Made by a program: the position numbers and the translations under genes
Notes under the pieces: model-generated
Database searches by the model: none
What the model was told of the DNA's origin: nothing
The model's input: the letters and a program-made list of their open reading frames with translations, nothing else
Part shown: piece after piece, positions 7,153-14,986 of the stretch
Position numbering within the stretch: position 1 is the stretch's first letter
Layout: every line of letters starts with the position of its first letter
NCBI GenBank assembly: GCA_030611815.1
Contig: JAUWPC010000019.1
Coordinates: 1-20,017, forward strand
Reading direction: 5' to 3'
Length of the DNA: 20,017 nt
DNA from: Desulfobacteraceae bacterium
GTDB taxonomy: Bacteria; Desulfobacterota; DSM-4660; Desulfatiglandales; Desulfatiglandaceae

Positions 7153-7914
7153 TCAATATTCAATTCTACGCCCTCCCGTTCCCTTCAGGGCCTGCCTCAA
7201 CTCAGCAACATGCGCACGAAGTGCATGTATATGGATTGAGCCGGTCCCGATTTCTTTCAGATCGTGGGCATCAGAGGCAGTGATAAATGCAAACCTTTTA
7301 TACTCTTTAAAGCGGTTGCGGGCCTGATCAATGGGTAATCGCTTAGATATTTCAACGGCATCCAGGTCCAGATCGTCGGGGATGAAACCCAACTGCCCGA
7401 TCACGCTGAATCTCTCCCTGTCAATGTGTGCCGCCACGGCCAGACCCTTCCGGCGGTGTATGGCATCCACCACCTCACTTAAATTAAGAGATGTTGCCCC
7501 AATAAGAAGACGTGTGTTTATACTTTCGACTTCATCAAACTCATTTGCCACCACCTGAATCCCAAACAGGTCTTCATCGTTCTTCCCTGCCTGAAGATTA
7601 TCATAAACAATTCTTTGCATTGCAAAGGCCTGGTCAACTTCTTCAAACAGGCCTAAAACATGAACCTCTTCAGATGTGGTTACCTCTATTCCCGGAATGA
7701 CATAAAGACCTGTTTCCGTGGCGGCTCTGATAACACCGGGCGTGTTTTCTGCACTGTTATGATCTGTAACAGCAATAATCTCCAGCCCCTTTGCACATGC
7801 CTCAGTGACGATCTTTCTTGGTGTCATATCGAGGGTTGCACACGGCGAAAGACAGGTATGAATATGCAGATCGGCCGCTATAACCCTTTGCAGTTTTTCT
7901 GCTTCCTTCGCCAC
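7153..7914 (-). CDS. PHP-domain putative phosphoesterase
   Basis: This 253-residue protein is a complete PHP domain. Metal-binding motifs are present in order: DLHIHTCLSPC (His17, His19), TDHNS (Asp51, His52), PGIEVTT (Glu77), HVLG (His85), AAHID (His163) and SDAHD (Asp215, His217). PHP enzymes hydrolyse phosphoesters with a two- or three-metal centre. Known substrates include histidinol phosphate and short nucleotides or nucleoside bisphosphates; none can be assigned here. Stand-alone PHP genes recur beside DRTGG and HATPase genes in HydABC loci, so a signalling or nucleotide-turnover role is possible. The start is GTG at 7914, with only a weak GGGG upstream and no ATG nearby. It follows the first DRTGG gene by 34 bp. 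Confidence 0.88.
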   Translation of the reverse strand: MAKEAEKLQRVIAADLHIHTCLSPCATLDMTPRKIVTEACAKGLEIIAVTDHNSAENTPGVIRAATETGLYVIPGIEVTTSEEVHVLGLFEEVDQAFAMQRIVYDNLQAGKNDEDLFGIQVVANEFDEVESINTRLLIGATSLNLSEVVDAIHRRKGLAVAAHIDRERFSVIGQLGFIPDDLDLDAVEISKRLPIDQARNRFKEYKRFAFITASDAHDLKEIGTGSIHIHALRAHVAELRQALKGTGGRRIEY

Positions 7915-7948
7915 TGATACCCCGTATATGAAAATGAGTCATATGATT

Positions 7949-8290
7949 TCAGCTTTTTCCAATGCCCAGTTCAAATAACCTTCCCACTAATTCAAACATG
8001 GACAACTTGCTGATCATAATGGGAACCCCCTGTGCCAATGCCTTTTGCACGGTATCCTCATCGGGTTCTCTTCCGTTGATTAATATGATTCCGTGGAGGG
8101 ATTTCATTACAGCAACCGCTACAATATTCTGGTGTGTCTGCAAAGTGACCCACAGATTCCCCTCTTCGGCGCGGGCAATAACATCGCTCATAAGATCACT
8201 TGCGTATCCCCCGGTTACTTCCACATCTAATTGATCTGTTCCGGTTCTCACTTCCAGTTTCAATTTTTCTATGATTTCGATTAATTTCAT
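7949..8290 (-). CDS. DRTGG-domain protein (copy 1)
   Basis: From the ATG at 8290 this gives 113 residues covering a single DRTGG domain. It is a paralogue of the gene at 3773-4141: both begin MKL, both carry DLMSD in the same place, and both end with a (V/S)GRLFE/S-type segment. The frame is open back to 8338, but that extension runs into the left inverted repeat of the MITE-like element, so the internal ATG is preferred. The ligand and role are not known; the most likely role is a small regulatory sensor alongside the PHP and HATPase proteins. Its promoter may lie within or just beyond the element upstream. Confidence 0.8.
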   Translation of the reverse strand: MKLIEIIEKLKLEVRTGTDQLDVEVTGGYASDLMSDVIARAEEGNLWVTLQTHQNIVAVAVMKSLHGIILINGREPDEDTVQKALAQGVPIMISKLSMFELVGRLFELGIGKS

Positions 8291-8316
8291 AGCTTGCAGA
8301 TGATAGCCTGTGTGGT

Positions 8317-8458
8317 GAGACCTTTGAAAAATGTTCAATTTTGATCAAGATCAAGGAAGGCGAAAACTTCAACCACAGTAATATATTGAATATTTCGAGG
8401 ATTGAAATTTGAGCCTGACGCCGAGATTGACCAAAAGGGGGCGTTTTGCAAAGGTCTC
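8317..8458. mobile_element. MITE-like element A, 142 bp with terminal inverted repeats
   Basis: The ends are GAGACCTTTGAAAAA (8317-8331) and the inverted copy TTTTGCAAAGGTCTC (8444-8458), a 15-bp inverted repeat with one mismatch. There is no coding capacity. The inner part (about 8341-8423) is clearly similar to the reverse complement of element B at 11505-11665, for example around ATCAAGGAAG and the exact block TATTTCGAGGATT. The ends of the two elements differ. It separates the NuoG/FdhA-NuoE gene from the DRTGG gene. A transposase-dependent origin is inferred from structure only. Confidence 0.6.
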
Positions 8459-8504
8459 GTAGTATTCGCTATCAAAATCCTCCTTTTATTTCTACGGGGC
8501 GTAT

Positions 8505-11435
8505 TTATGTCCCGGGTTTTTCTGCCGGGGCATCCCTGTAGGACTCTATAATCTTTACCATTTTGGATGCCTTTACCTGGCCGTGGGTGACTTCATCGAT
8601 CATAATTACCGGTGCCAACCCGCAGGCACCGATACACCGAACAACTTCGAGGGAATATTCTCTGTCCTCTGTGGTTTCACCCGGCTTGATATTCAGATAG
8701 TTTTCAACAGCGTACACGAGTTTCCCTGCACCCTTCACAAAGCAGGCGGTCCCCAAACAGACCCTGATTATGTGGCGACCCCGGGGTACCATGGTGAAAA
8801 AGGAGTAAAAGGTGGTAACACCAAAAACGTCCGAAGGAGGAATTCTCAGATTTTGGGCAATATAATTCTGGGCAGAAATAGGCAGAAATCCTAAGATCCC
8901 CTGCACCTGCTGAAGTACTGGGATAAGCCCCCCTCTGTGGTCTTTGTAGGAGTCCAGAATAGTATCGATCTGCTCCCGGGCCTCTAATTTTTCCTCCTCC
9001 TGGAGTAACTGCAAAAATTTGTTTTTAACTTCTTCCGGGTCGACCGGGGGTTCATATTCTTTTTGTATTTTTCTGTGAGAAATCGATTCAAGCAAGCCCT
9101 CACAGTGCTCGAGAAGTGTTCGATGATGGTAGTTGAATGATGTCCAGCCGGGCCGTCGGAGGGGAGATTTTATGTCTGCGAAATCCGTTATTCCGAGTGA
9201 TGCCGGGTCGGGCAGGGGCCAGCAGATCCCCCCGTGTTCCAGGCGATCATAAGTGATATCTTCCAGAAAGGGCACAACAGCTATGATCTCTTTTCCCCAG
9301 ATATCCTTTTTGGTCCTATACTCCCAGTTGAGCCCCATACGGTTGGCTAATTGGGTGAAGATCCATGTTTCGGGTTTGGCCTCCCCCGGGCTGGGAACTG
9401 CCTTGCGCATGAGGCTGACCCTTCGCTCGCAATTCGTATATGTGCCGTTTTCTTCTGACCAGGCAGCCGCGGGGAGAACCACGTCAGCATAGTCGATTGT
9501 TTCATTGTTCAGGATGTCCTGCACTACGAGGAAGTCAACCGATTCTAATGCCTTTGTGATGTCCGGCATGGCGGGCCGGGCAATGGCAAGATTTTCACCC
9601 ACGCAGTATAGCATGCGGATTTTTCGTTCTCCTTCGTTCAGTGTGCCACCCATGTTGCGCATCATCTGTGCAAAGTTCAGCCCCGGTTTTTCGGCAAGTT
9701 CAGCGCCCCAGGCCTCTTCAAAGGGTTTACGGGCCCTGTCATCTTCCACCATTTGATAGCCTGGCAGGAAGGCAGGCAGGAAGCCCATGTCACAGGCCCC
9801 TTGTGAGTTGTTGAGATCTCCTAAGTAGTTCACTCCGCCGCACTCTACCCCTAAGTTGCCCAAGGTCTCCTGTAGCCTGACAAAGGTCCTTGCAAAGGAG
9901 GCGTCCTTAGAGCCATATACCAACATGACCGGTTCGTCAGAGTCCAGAATGTCAACTGTCGCCCTAATCTCATTCTCGGAAAGTCCGGTGGTTTCGATTA
10001 CCTTATCCAAGGTAAAACTCGAAGCAATTTCCCTGATACTGTCAGAACATTTACGGCCACGAGATATGAGTTCCTGGATGATACCGTTGATCAGGACCGA
10101 TTCCGAGCCTTCTTTCAGCAACAGAGGGAGAGTAGCAAAGGTCGCAATCTTTGTGGGCCGCGAGTCTGCCACAATTAATTCGCATCCGTTTTTGGCGGCT
10201 CGTTTGACAAAGGTTCCTGCTACCGGATTTTCCTCGGTTATATCAGATCCTATCAAGAATATACGTTTGGCCTTTTCTAATTCTGCGATGGTATTGTTAA
10301 GGCCGGCCGCGGCAAAGGGCGAGGCAAGGTTGTTAGTGCCTATGCCTACTCGGAAGAGCTTCTGCATCAGGTAAAGGGCCTCATTGGTAGACTTGGCTGA
10401 ACAGATACCTGCAACCGCCTCGGGGCCGTCTGCCTCAGTTATCTCCTTTATTTTTGAGGCGACCAGATCGAGTGCCTCATCCCATGATGCATCCCTCAGC
10501 TTCCCGTTTTCTCTGATCATGGGCACGGTCAAACGTTCCGGACTCTGCACAAAATCGTAACCGAATCGTCCCTTGACGCAGAGTCTCCCCTGGTTCGGGA
10601 TGGCATCCTCAACACCGGTTACTTTCATTATCTTATCATCTTTGATATGCAGATCAAGCTGGCAGCCCACGCCGCAGAAATGACAGGTGGTTCGCACATG
10701 GCGGGCTTCCCAGGGTCTTATTTTATAGCGGCTCTTCCTTTCAACCAGAGCTGCAACCGGGCATGCCTGGATACACTCCCCGCAGAAAACACAGTCAGAA
10801 CGTTGAAGGTTGTCATCGCCCATGGCGACGATCTTGGCCTTGGCCCCCCTGAAGCCGTGGGTGATGGCATTGTTTACCTGAATGCTATTGCAGGCCTCTA
10901 CGCAACGACCGCAAAGGATGCACCGGGAGAAATCTCTTATAATCAACGGGCTTGCCATCTCCATGGGATAGTCGGTCTGGGCCCTTACAAGACCGGAGGT
11001 GTCTACCTGATATTTGTATGCGTAGGCCTGCAGGTTGCAGGCGCTATGAGCAGGACACAGGTCTGCTCTCTGGTCATAGTTCTCCACCTGCTGCTGGAAT
11101 GAGGTCCAGTCCTGGGACCTGTTGGTTGCGATAGCGCAGTTATGATTTCCTGACTGGAGGAGCAGGGCGATCACGGTTTTTCTTGCCTCTATTACAGAGG
11201 GTGTATGGGTATGGACAACCATCTTGAGGGCTGCCGGAGTAGCACAGGCAGGCAGGAACGCACGTGCGCCTTCAACTTCCACTACACACACCCTGCATGC
11301 CCCTGTTGGGCGGGTTCCTTTTATATGGCACAGTGTGGGGATAAAGATCCCGTTGCGTCTTGCAATATCGAGAATAGTCTCTTCCGTTTCAAACTCTAAT
11401 TGACGTCCGTCAATGGTGATGATGTTCTCAGCCAT
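8505..11435 (-). CDS. NuoG/FdhA-like protein fused to NuoE, active-site loop missing
   Basis: The 976 residues contain, in order: a [2Fe-2S] domain (Cys36/47/50/64); a His/Cys [4Fe-4S] region (His98, Cys100, Cys127, Cys133, with about 26 residues inserted after Cys100); a 2[4Fe-4S] ferredoxin (Cys172-182, Cys215-225); a molybdopterin-oxidoreductase domain with its own [4Fe-4S] site (Cys251/254/258/286); and a NuoE-like [2Fe-2S] domain (Cys893/898/934/938). Formate dehydrogenases carry a Cys or Sec shortly after GTNN; here GTNN (366-369) runs straight into LASPFAAAGL with about seven residues gone. The C-terminal dinucleotide-binding domain stops after a short remnant (about 765-785), where NuoE begins. 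I expect an electron-conducting scaffold comparable to NuoG rather than a working formate dehydrogenase. The start has a good GGAGAGGAAAA. Partners are probably HydB and the small [2Fe-2S] protein. Confidence 0.9.
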   Translation of the reverse strand: MAENIITIDGRQLEFETEETILDIARRNGIFIPTLCHIKGTRPTGACRVCVVEVEGARAFLPACATPAALKMVVHTHTPSVIEARKTVIALLLQSGNHNCAIATNRSQDWTSFQQQVENYDQRADLCPAHSACNLQAYAYKYQVDTSGLVRAQTDYPMEMASPLIIRDFSRCILCGRCVEACNSIQVNNAITHGFRGAKAKIVAMGDDNLQRSDCVFCGECIQACPVAALVERKSRYKIRPWEARHVRTTCHFCGVGCQLDLHIKDDKIMKVTGVEDAIPNQGRLCVKGRFGYDFVQSPERLTVPMIRENGKLRDASWDEALDLVASKIKEITEADGPEAVAGICSAKSTNEALYLMQKLFRVGIGTNNLASPFAAAGLNNTIAELEKAKRIFLIGSDITEENPVAGTFVKRAAKNGCELIVADSRPTKIATFATLPLLLKEGSESVLINGIIQELISRGRKCSDSIREIASSFTLDKVIETTGLSENEIRATVDILDSDEPVMLVYGSKDASFARTFVRLQETLGNLGVECGGVNYLGDLNNSQGACDMGFLPAFLPGYQMVEDDRARKPFEEAWGAELAEKPGLNFAQMMRNMGGTLNEGERKIRMLYCVGENLAIARPAMPDITKALESVDFLVVQDILNNETIDYADVVLPAAAWSEENGTYTNCERRVSLMRKAVPSPGEAKPETWIFTQLANRMGLNWEYRTKKDIWGKEIIAVVPFLEDITYDRLEHGGICWPLPDPASLGITDFADIKSPLRRPGWTSFNYHHRTLLEHCEGLLESISHRKIQKEYEPPVDPEEVKNKFLQLLQEEEKLEAREQIDTILDSYKDHRGGLIPVLQQVQGILGFLPISAQNYIAQNLRIPPSDVFGVTTFYSFFTMVPRGRHIIRVCLGTACFVKGAGKLVYAVENYLNIKPGETTEDREYSLEVVRCIGACGLAPVIMIDEVTHGQVKASKMVKIIESYRDAPAEKPGT

Positions 11436-11504
11436 TTTTCCTCTCCGGGTTGCGTGTTAAGACCCGTGATTTAGTAACACAATCGTTTGTCCTGTTATTT
11501 CGTG

Positions 11505-11665
11505 CCTGAACGAAAACTGTCTTTTTCGTCTCCCGCCTCGGCGGGACGTCAGACTCAAATTTTAACCCGCCTGAGGCGGATTAATCCTCGAAATACTCAA
11601 TGTATTCCTGCGGTTAAAATTATCGTCTTCCTTGATCTGAACAAAAAATCCTAGTTTTCGTTCGG
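11505..11665. mobile_element. MITE-like element B, about 161 bp with terminal inverted repeats
   Basis: GAACGAAAACT (11508-11518) is matched exactly and inverted by AGTTTTCGTTC (11653-11663). Inside are two small GC-rich palindromes, CCCGCCTCGGCGGG and CCGCCTGAGGCGG. Read on the minus strand, the core resembles element A at 8317-8458, with the two palindromes as extra insertions. It ends 3 bp before the stop codon of the rnfB fusion gene and lies between that gene and the NuoG/FdhA-NuoE gene. No coding capacity is seen. Confidence 0.6.
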
Positions 11666-11668
11666 ACA

Positions 11669-13726
11669 CTATTTCTGCTTTCTGTAACAGATAAGGCCAC
11701 ATTTCAGACATCGTTCAGCCTCATTTCTGGCAGAGGCCTCATTCAAACCGGGGTATTCGTCAGGAAAGATCCAGGCTGTCTTGCTGTTACCTTCCACATC
11801 AATGATGTGTGGACGTTCTCTATTCGACGAGATCACCTCATGAACTTCTGTAACGTTTAAGATCGTATCCGTTTCGCATACAAGGTCTTGTATCGGCGTT
11901 ACCGAATCACTGCTAAAATGCTGGTGAATTGCCCTGGTGAGTCTTCGGCCCGAAAGAAGTGACTTTACCACTGCGGATGAATCACTTATCCGTCCCGGCT
12001 CAGGGGGCGTGCATATGCCTTCTTTGCTACCGGGAAAGGTGCGGAACGTCTCGATGGTTTCCCACCCGATCTCTCCTTCCTCGGGTTCCGGCTGGTCTTC
12101 AGATCGGACGAACACAAATTCAGGAAGGCGTCCGGCCGAGAGGATCAAGGTATCTGCTCGGATCGTGGCCTTTTCCTCCGGGAGTTCGCCGATGGGATGC
12201 GTGTCCTCTAATGCCACCCTTACCAGCCGACTGGAAATGCCCTTAAGGCCTGTTACAACGGTTGAGTGTTTGACATATATTCCCTCGGCCTCCAGGTCTT
12301 CGGAGCCCTGTAATTCAATAGGAAGTTCGTGGGATTTAAGGTTTGAAATAATGGTTACCTTCTGGGCACCCATTTTTCTGCACTTACGGCCAAGATCAAT
12401 GGCCTCAATGCCGTTATGGACTATTACTACCCTTTGACCCGGATCTACTTTTTCCCCATTAGCAAGGGCATAGAGAAAGTCCAGCATTATATATAGACCC
12501 TTCACCGATGAATCATAACCCTTCTGATCGGGTTGCAGGATTTTTCTGCTGTCAAAACCGCCTTTGGTCAAGACAACGGCGTCATAGCCCTCTTGGAACA
12601 GTGTGTCTAAATGAAAATCCCTGCCCATCACCACGTTATTTTTTGTCTGTACTCCGGTTTCAAGTATTCCCTCTATCTCGTGATCCAGGACCTTGCGCGG
12701 GAGCCTGTCTTCAGCAATGACATATCTGAGTATCCCCCCCAATTGAGGTTTTGCCTCAAGGATGGTGGGGTCGTAGCCGAGTCGTGCGAGATAATAGCTC
12801 AGGGTCAGTCCTTCTGCGCCCCCGCCCACAACCGCTATCTTTTGGCCGCTCCCTGGGGCTTTGTAGGGGGTGATATGTTTTTCGGTTTCCATTTCATAGT
12901 CTGCCACAAACCTCTTAAGTGGATTGATAGCGACCGCTTCATCTATCAGATTGCGCCGGCACGCGAGCTCGCACGGGGCCGGACAGATATACCCGCATAT
13001 GAGGGGTAGGGGGCATTTCTCTTTTATGATGGCAAGGGCGGCCTCGTAGTTATTGTTGCTGATTTCCTGGATGAACCCGGGTATATTTATCCCTGTTGGG
13101 CAGTTCCTTTGACAGGGAGCGGTACACTCATCAGTAACATACTCGCCGATGATTCGATCAGATGTGGAGGTGAGGGTTATGATATGCTTGGGACACACCC
13201 GTTCGCAAGTGCCACATCCTGTACAAGTTTCAGTGTCTACTACAGGGAGGTTGTCAGGACCCATGGAGAGCGCCCCAAAGGGGCATGCATTCACACAGGT
13301 ACCCAATCCTAAACACCCGATGGTACAAATCTTGGAGCCACCGTCAAGCAGGGTCGCTGCCCGGCAGTCGTTGATTCCCTGGTACAGGTATTTGACATCT
13401 GCCTCCTGATAGCCATAGCTGCACCCGGGAGCGGCAATCTCCGGCTCTTGCAGAGTTATCGCCACACCCATTACCTCAGCTACTTCAGCTGTGACATCCG
13501 GGCCCCCTACCACGCAGGATGAGGCCGAGGCCTTTCCTGCCACGATGGCCACTGCATTGGAACTGCATCCCGGCAATCCGCATCCACCGCAATTGGCCCC
13601 GGGCAACGCGTCTTCAACGGCTTCGATCTTGGGATCGACATAGACATAGAATACCTTTGAGGCCAAGGCCAAAACTACGCCTATGGCTACACCTAATCCC
13701 CCCATTACCAAAAAACCGCTTACCAT
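11669..13726 (-). CDS. rnfB: RnfB fused to a GltD-like FAD/NAD(P) oxidoreductase
   Basis: Residues 1-200 are RnfB: an N-terminal membrane helix (about 5-28), a [4Fe-4S] domain (Cys46/49/54/71) and a 2[4Fe-4S] ferredoxin (Cys134-148, Cys168-178). This subunit normally accepts electrons from reduced ferredoxin. Residues 200-685 match the glutamate-synthase small-subunit (GltD) family: Cys-rich helical entry (CTAPCQRNCP, then CPLPLICGYICPAPCELACRRN), an FAD-binding VVGGGAEGL (299-307), and a closing RCLKCG. In the second dinucleotide site the usual GGGN pattern reads VHNGIEAID (436-444), with two glycines replaced, so NAD(P)H binding there is uncertain. Ordinary RnfB is about 200-300 residues. 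The ATG has a CGGAGGACC ribosome site. It is the last rnf gene in the operon. Confidence 0.92.
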   Translation of the reverse strand: MVSGFLVMGGLGVAIGVVLALASKVFYVYVDPKIEAVEDALPGANCGGCGLPGCSSNAVAIVAGKASASSCVVGGPDVTAEVAEVMGVAITLQEPEIAAPGCSYGYQEADVKYLYQGINDCRAATLLDGGSKICTIGCLGLGTCVNACPFGALSMGPDNLPVVDTETCTGCGTCERVCPKHIITLTSTSDRIIGEYVTDECTAPCQRNCPTGINIPGFIQEISNNNYEAALAIIKEKCPLPLICGYICPAPCELACRRNLIDEAVAINPLKRFVADYEMETEKHITPYKAPGSGQKIAVVGGGAEGLTLSYYLARLGYDPTILEAKPQLGGILRYVIAEDRLPRKVLDHEIEGILETGVQTKNNVVMGRDFHLDTLFQEGYDAVVLTKGGFDSRKILQPDQKGYDSSVKGLYIMLDFLYALANGEKVDPGQRVVIVHNGIEAIDLGRKCRKMGAQKVTIISNLKSHELPIELQGSEDLEAEGIYVKHSTVVTGLKGISSRLVRVALEDTHPIGELPEEKATIRADTLILSAGRLPEFVFVRSEDQPEPEEGEIGWETIETFRTFPGSKEGICTPPEPGRISDSSAVVKSLLSGRRLTRAIHQHFSSDSVTPIQDLVCETDTILNVTEVHEVISSNRERPHIIDVEGNSKTAWIFPDEYPGLNEASARNEAERCLKCGLICYRKQK

Positions 13727-13755
13727 GTTGGTCCTCCGGATTTAGTTGAGTCGTT

Positions 13756-13790
13756 CATCAATCTACAATCATCAATCATCAATTAAAAAT
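13756..13790. repeat. Five tandem heptamers (CATCAAT type)
   Basis: CATCAAT, CTACAAT, CATCAAT, CATCAAT and TAAAAAT run in register in the 66-bp gap between rnfA and the rnfB fusion gene. The unit is the reverse complement of the ATTGATG units found after the Ppx/GppA gene. Confidence 0.7.
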
Positions 13791-13792
13791 CC

Positions 13793-14368
13793 CTACACCA
13801 TCCCCTTGAATGCGAAGAAGGCAAGGGAGAGCATTCCGGCGGTTACAAGGCCGATTGAAGTATCCTGAAGAGGTTTTGGGACCCTTGCCAAGATTATCCG
13901 TTCACGAACTCCGGCAAAAAGTACCAGGGCCAATCCGAAACCTACTGCATAGCTGAAAGATGCCACCAAGGCCTGGGTGAAGCTGTATTCCTCCATAATG
14001 TTGATAAGGCACACACCCATAACCGCGCAATTGGTGGTGATCAGGGGGAGGAATATCCCGAGTCCGGCATAGAGGCCCGGTATGCTTTTCCTTAGGAACA
14101 TCTCGACGAACTGGACAAGAGATGCAATTACCAGAATAAATGAGAGGGTCCGCAGGTATTCGAGACCAAAGGCCTTTAAGAGATATATGTCGACGATCCA
14201 TGTGATTGCTCCGGCCAGGACCAATACAAAAATAACCGCCATTGCCATGCCGACTGCGGTTTCCATTTTCTTGGAAACCCCCAAGAAAGGACAGTTCCCG
14301 AGATACTGCATCAACAGGATATTGTTGACAAAGATACAGGCTACTATCAATAAAATATAATCGGGCAT
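13793..14368 (-). CDS. rnfA: RnfA, membrane subunit of the Rnf complex
   Basis: At 191 residues with about six membrane helices, this matches RnfA in length and sequence, including the paired half-helix motifs GNCPFLG (Cys26) and TTNCAVMGV (Cys114). In the Rnf/Nqr family the equivalent cysteines of RnfA and RnfE together hold a [2Fe-2S] cluster within the membrane, which moves electrons between the cytoplasmic and periplasmic sides. The opening MPDYILLIVACIFVNNILL is typical. The ATG has AGGAG at good spacing. It follows rnfE by 10 bp. Confidence 0.96.
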   Translation of the reverse strand: MPDYILLIVACIFVNNILLMQYLGNCPFLGVSKKMETAVGMAMAVIFVLVLAGAITWIVDIYLLKAFGLEYLRTLSFILVIASLVQFVEMFLRKSIPGLYAGLGIFLPLITTNCAVMGVCLINIMEEYSFTQALVASFSYAVGFGLALVLFAGVRERIILARVPKPLQDTSIGLVTAGMLSLAFFAFKGMV

Positions 14369-14378
14369 CTAACGACTC

Positions 14379-14972
14379 CTATTTTTTCCCTAACATGTTC
14401 ATTATGCACAGCATAAGCCCTAAACAGACAAAGGCCCCCGGCGCCTGCACCATAAAGGAAAAAGGCTCAAACGAAGGGCCAAACACCGGAATATCGTAAA
14501 AAGTGCCGTTTCCAAGGACCTCCCGCACTATGGCGAGTGCGGTAAGGGAGAGCGTGAAACCCACCCCCATGCCGAGGCCGTCGGCAAAGGAGGCAACCAC
14601 ACCGTTCTTGGCGGCAAAGGCCTCTGCACGGCCAAGGACAATACAGTTGACAACGATGAGGGGGATAAATATGCCGAGCTTCAAAAAGAGGGGGTAGGCA
14701 AAGGCCTGCATAACCAGCTCTACAACGGTTACAAAGGTGGCAATGACCACGATGAAACAGGCGATTCTGACCTTCTTGGGTATTACATTCCTGAGCAAAG
14801 AAATGAGGATGTTGGAACAGATAAGCACAAATGTGGTCGCCACACCCATTCCGATACCGTTTTCCACAGTCTTGGTCACCGCCAATACCGGGCATAGACC
14901 GAGAACGAGGCGAAACGGAGGTATTTCAGCCCAAAGCCCTTTTGTGAATTCCTGAACAGCCGTTTTTGCCAT
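14379..14972 (-). CDS. rnfE: RnfE, membrane subunit of the Rnf complex
   Basis: This 197-residue multi-helix membrane protein is a distant paralogue of RnfA. The start KGLWAEIPPFRLVLGLCPVLAV is close to typical RnfE, and the cluster-binding cysteines appear as GLCPVLAV (Cys27) and VVNCIVLGR (Cys110). It pairs with RnfA in inverted topology to carry the intramembrane [2Fe-2S] cluster. AAGGGG precedes the ATG. The gene lies between rnfG (14-bp gap) and rnfA (10-bp gap), the usual position in C-D-G-E-A-B operons. Confidence 0.95.
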   Translation of the reverse strand: MAKTAVQEFTKGLWAEIPPFRLVLGLCPVLAVTKTVENGIGMGVATTFVLICSNILISLLRNVIPKKVRIACFIVVIATFVTVVELVMQAFAYPLFLKLGIFIPLIVVNCIVLGRAEAFAAKNGVVASFADGLGMGVGFTLSLTALAIVREVLGNGTFYDIPVFGPSFEPFSFMVQAPGAFVCLGLMLCIMNMLGKK

Positions 14973-14986
14973 AACCGATTATCCCC

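Noticed and set aside
10299..10340. Selenocysteine codon in the formate-dehydrogenase-like subunit
   Set aside because: No in-frame TGA is present and the loop that would carry it is absent.
9856..10374. 172-residue plus-strand open frame opposite the NuoG/FdhA-NuoE gene
   Set aside because: Antisense shadow of a strongly conserved coding region; composition is low-complexity, rich in Ser and Leu.
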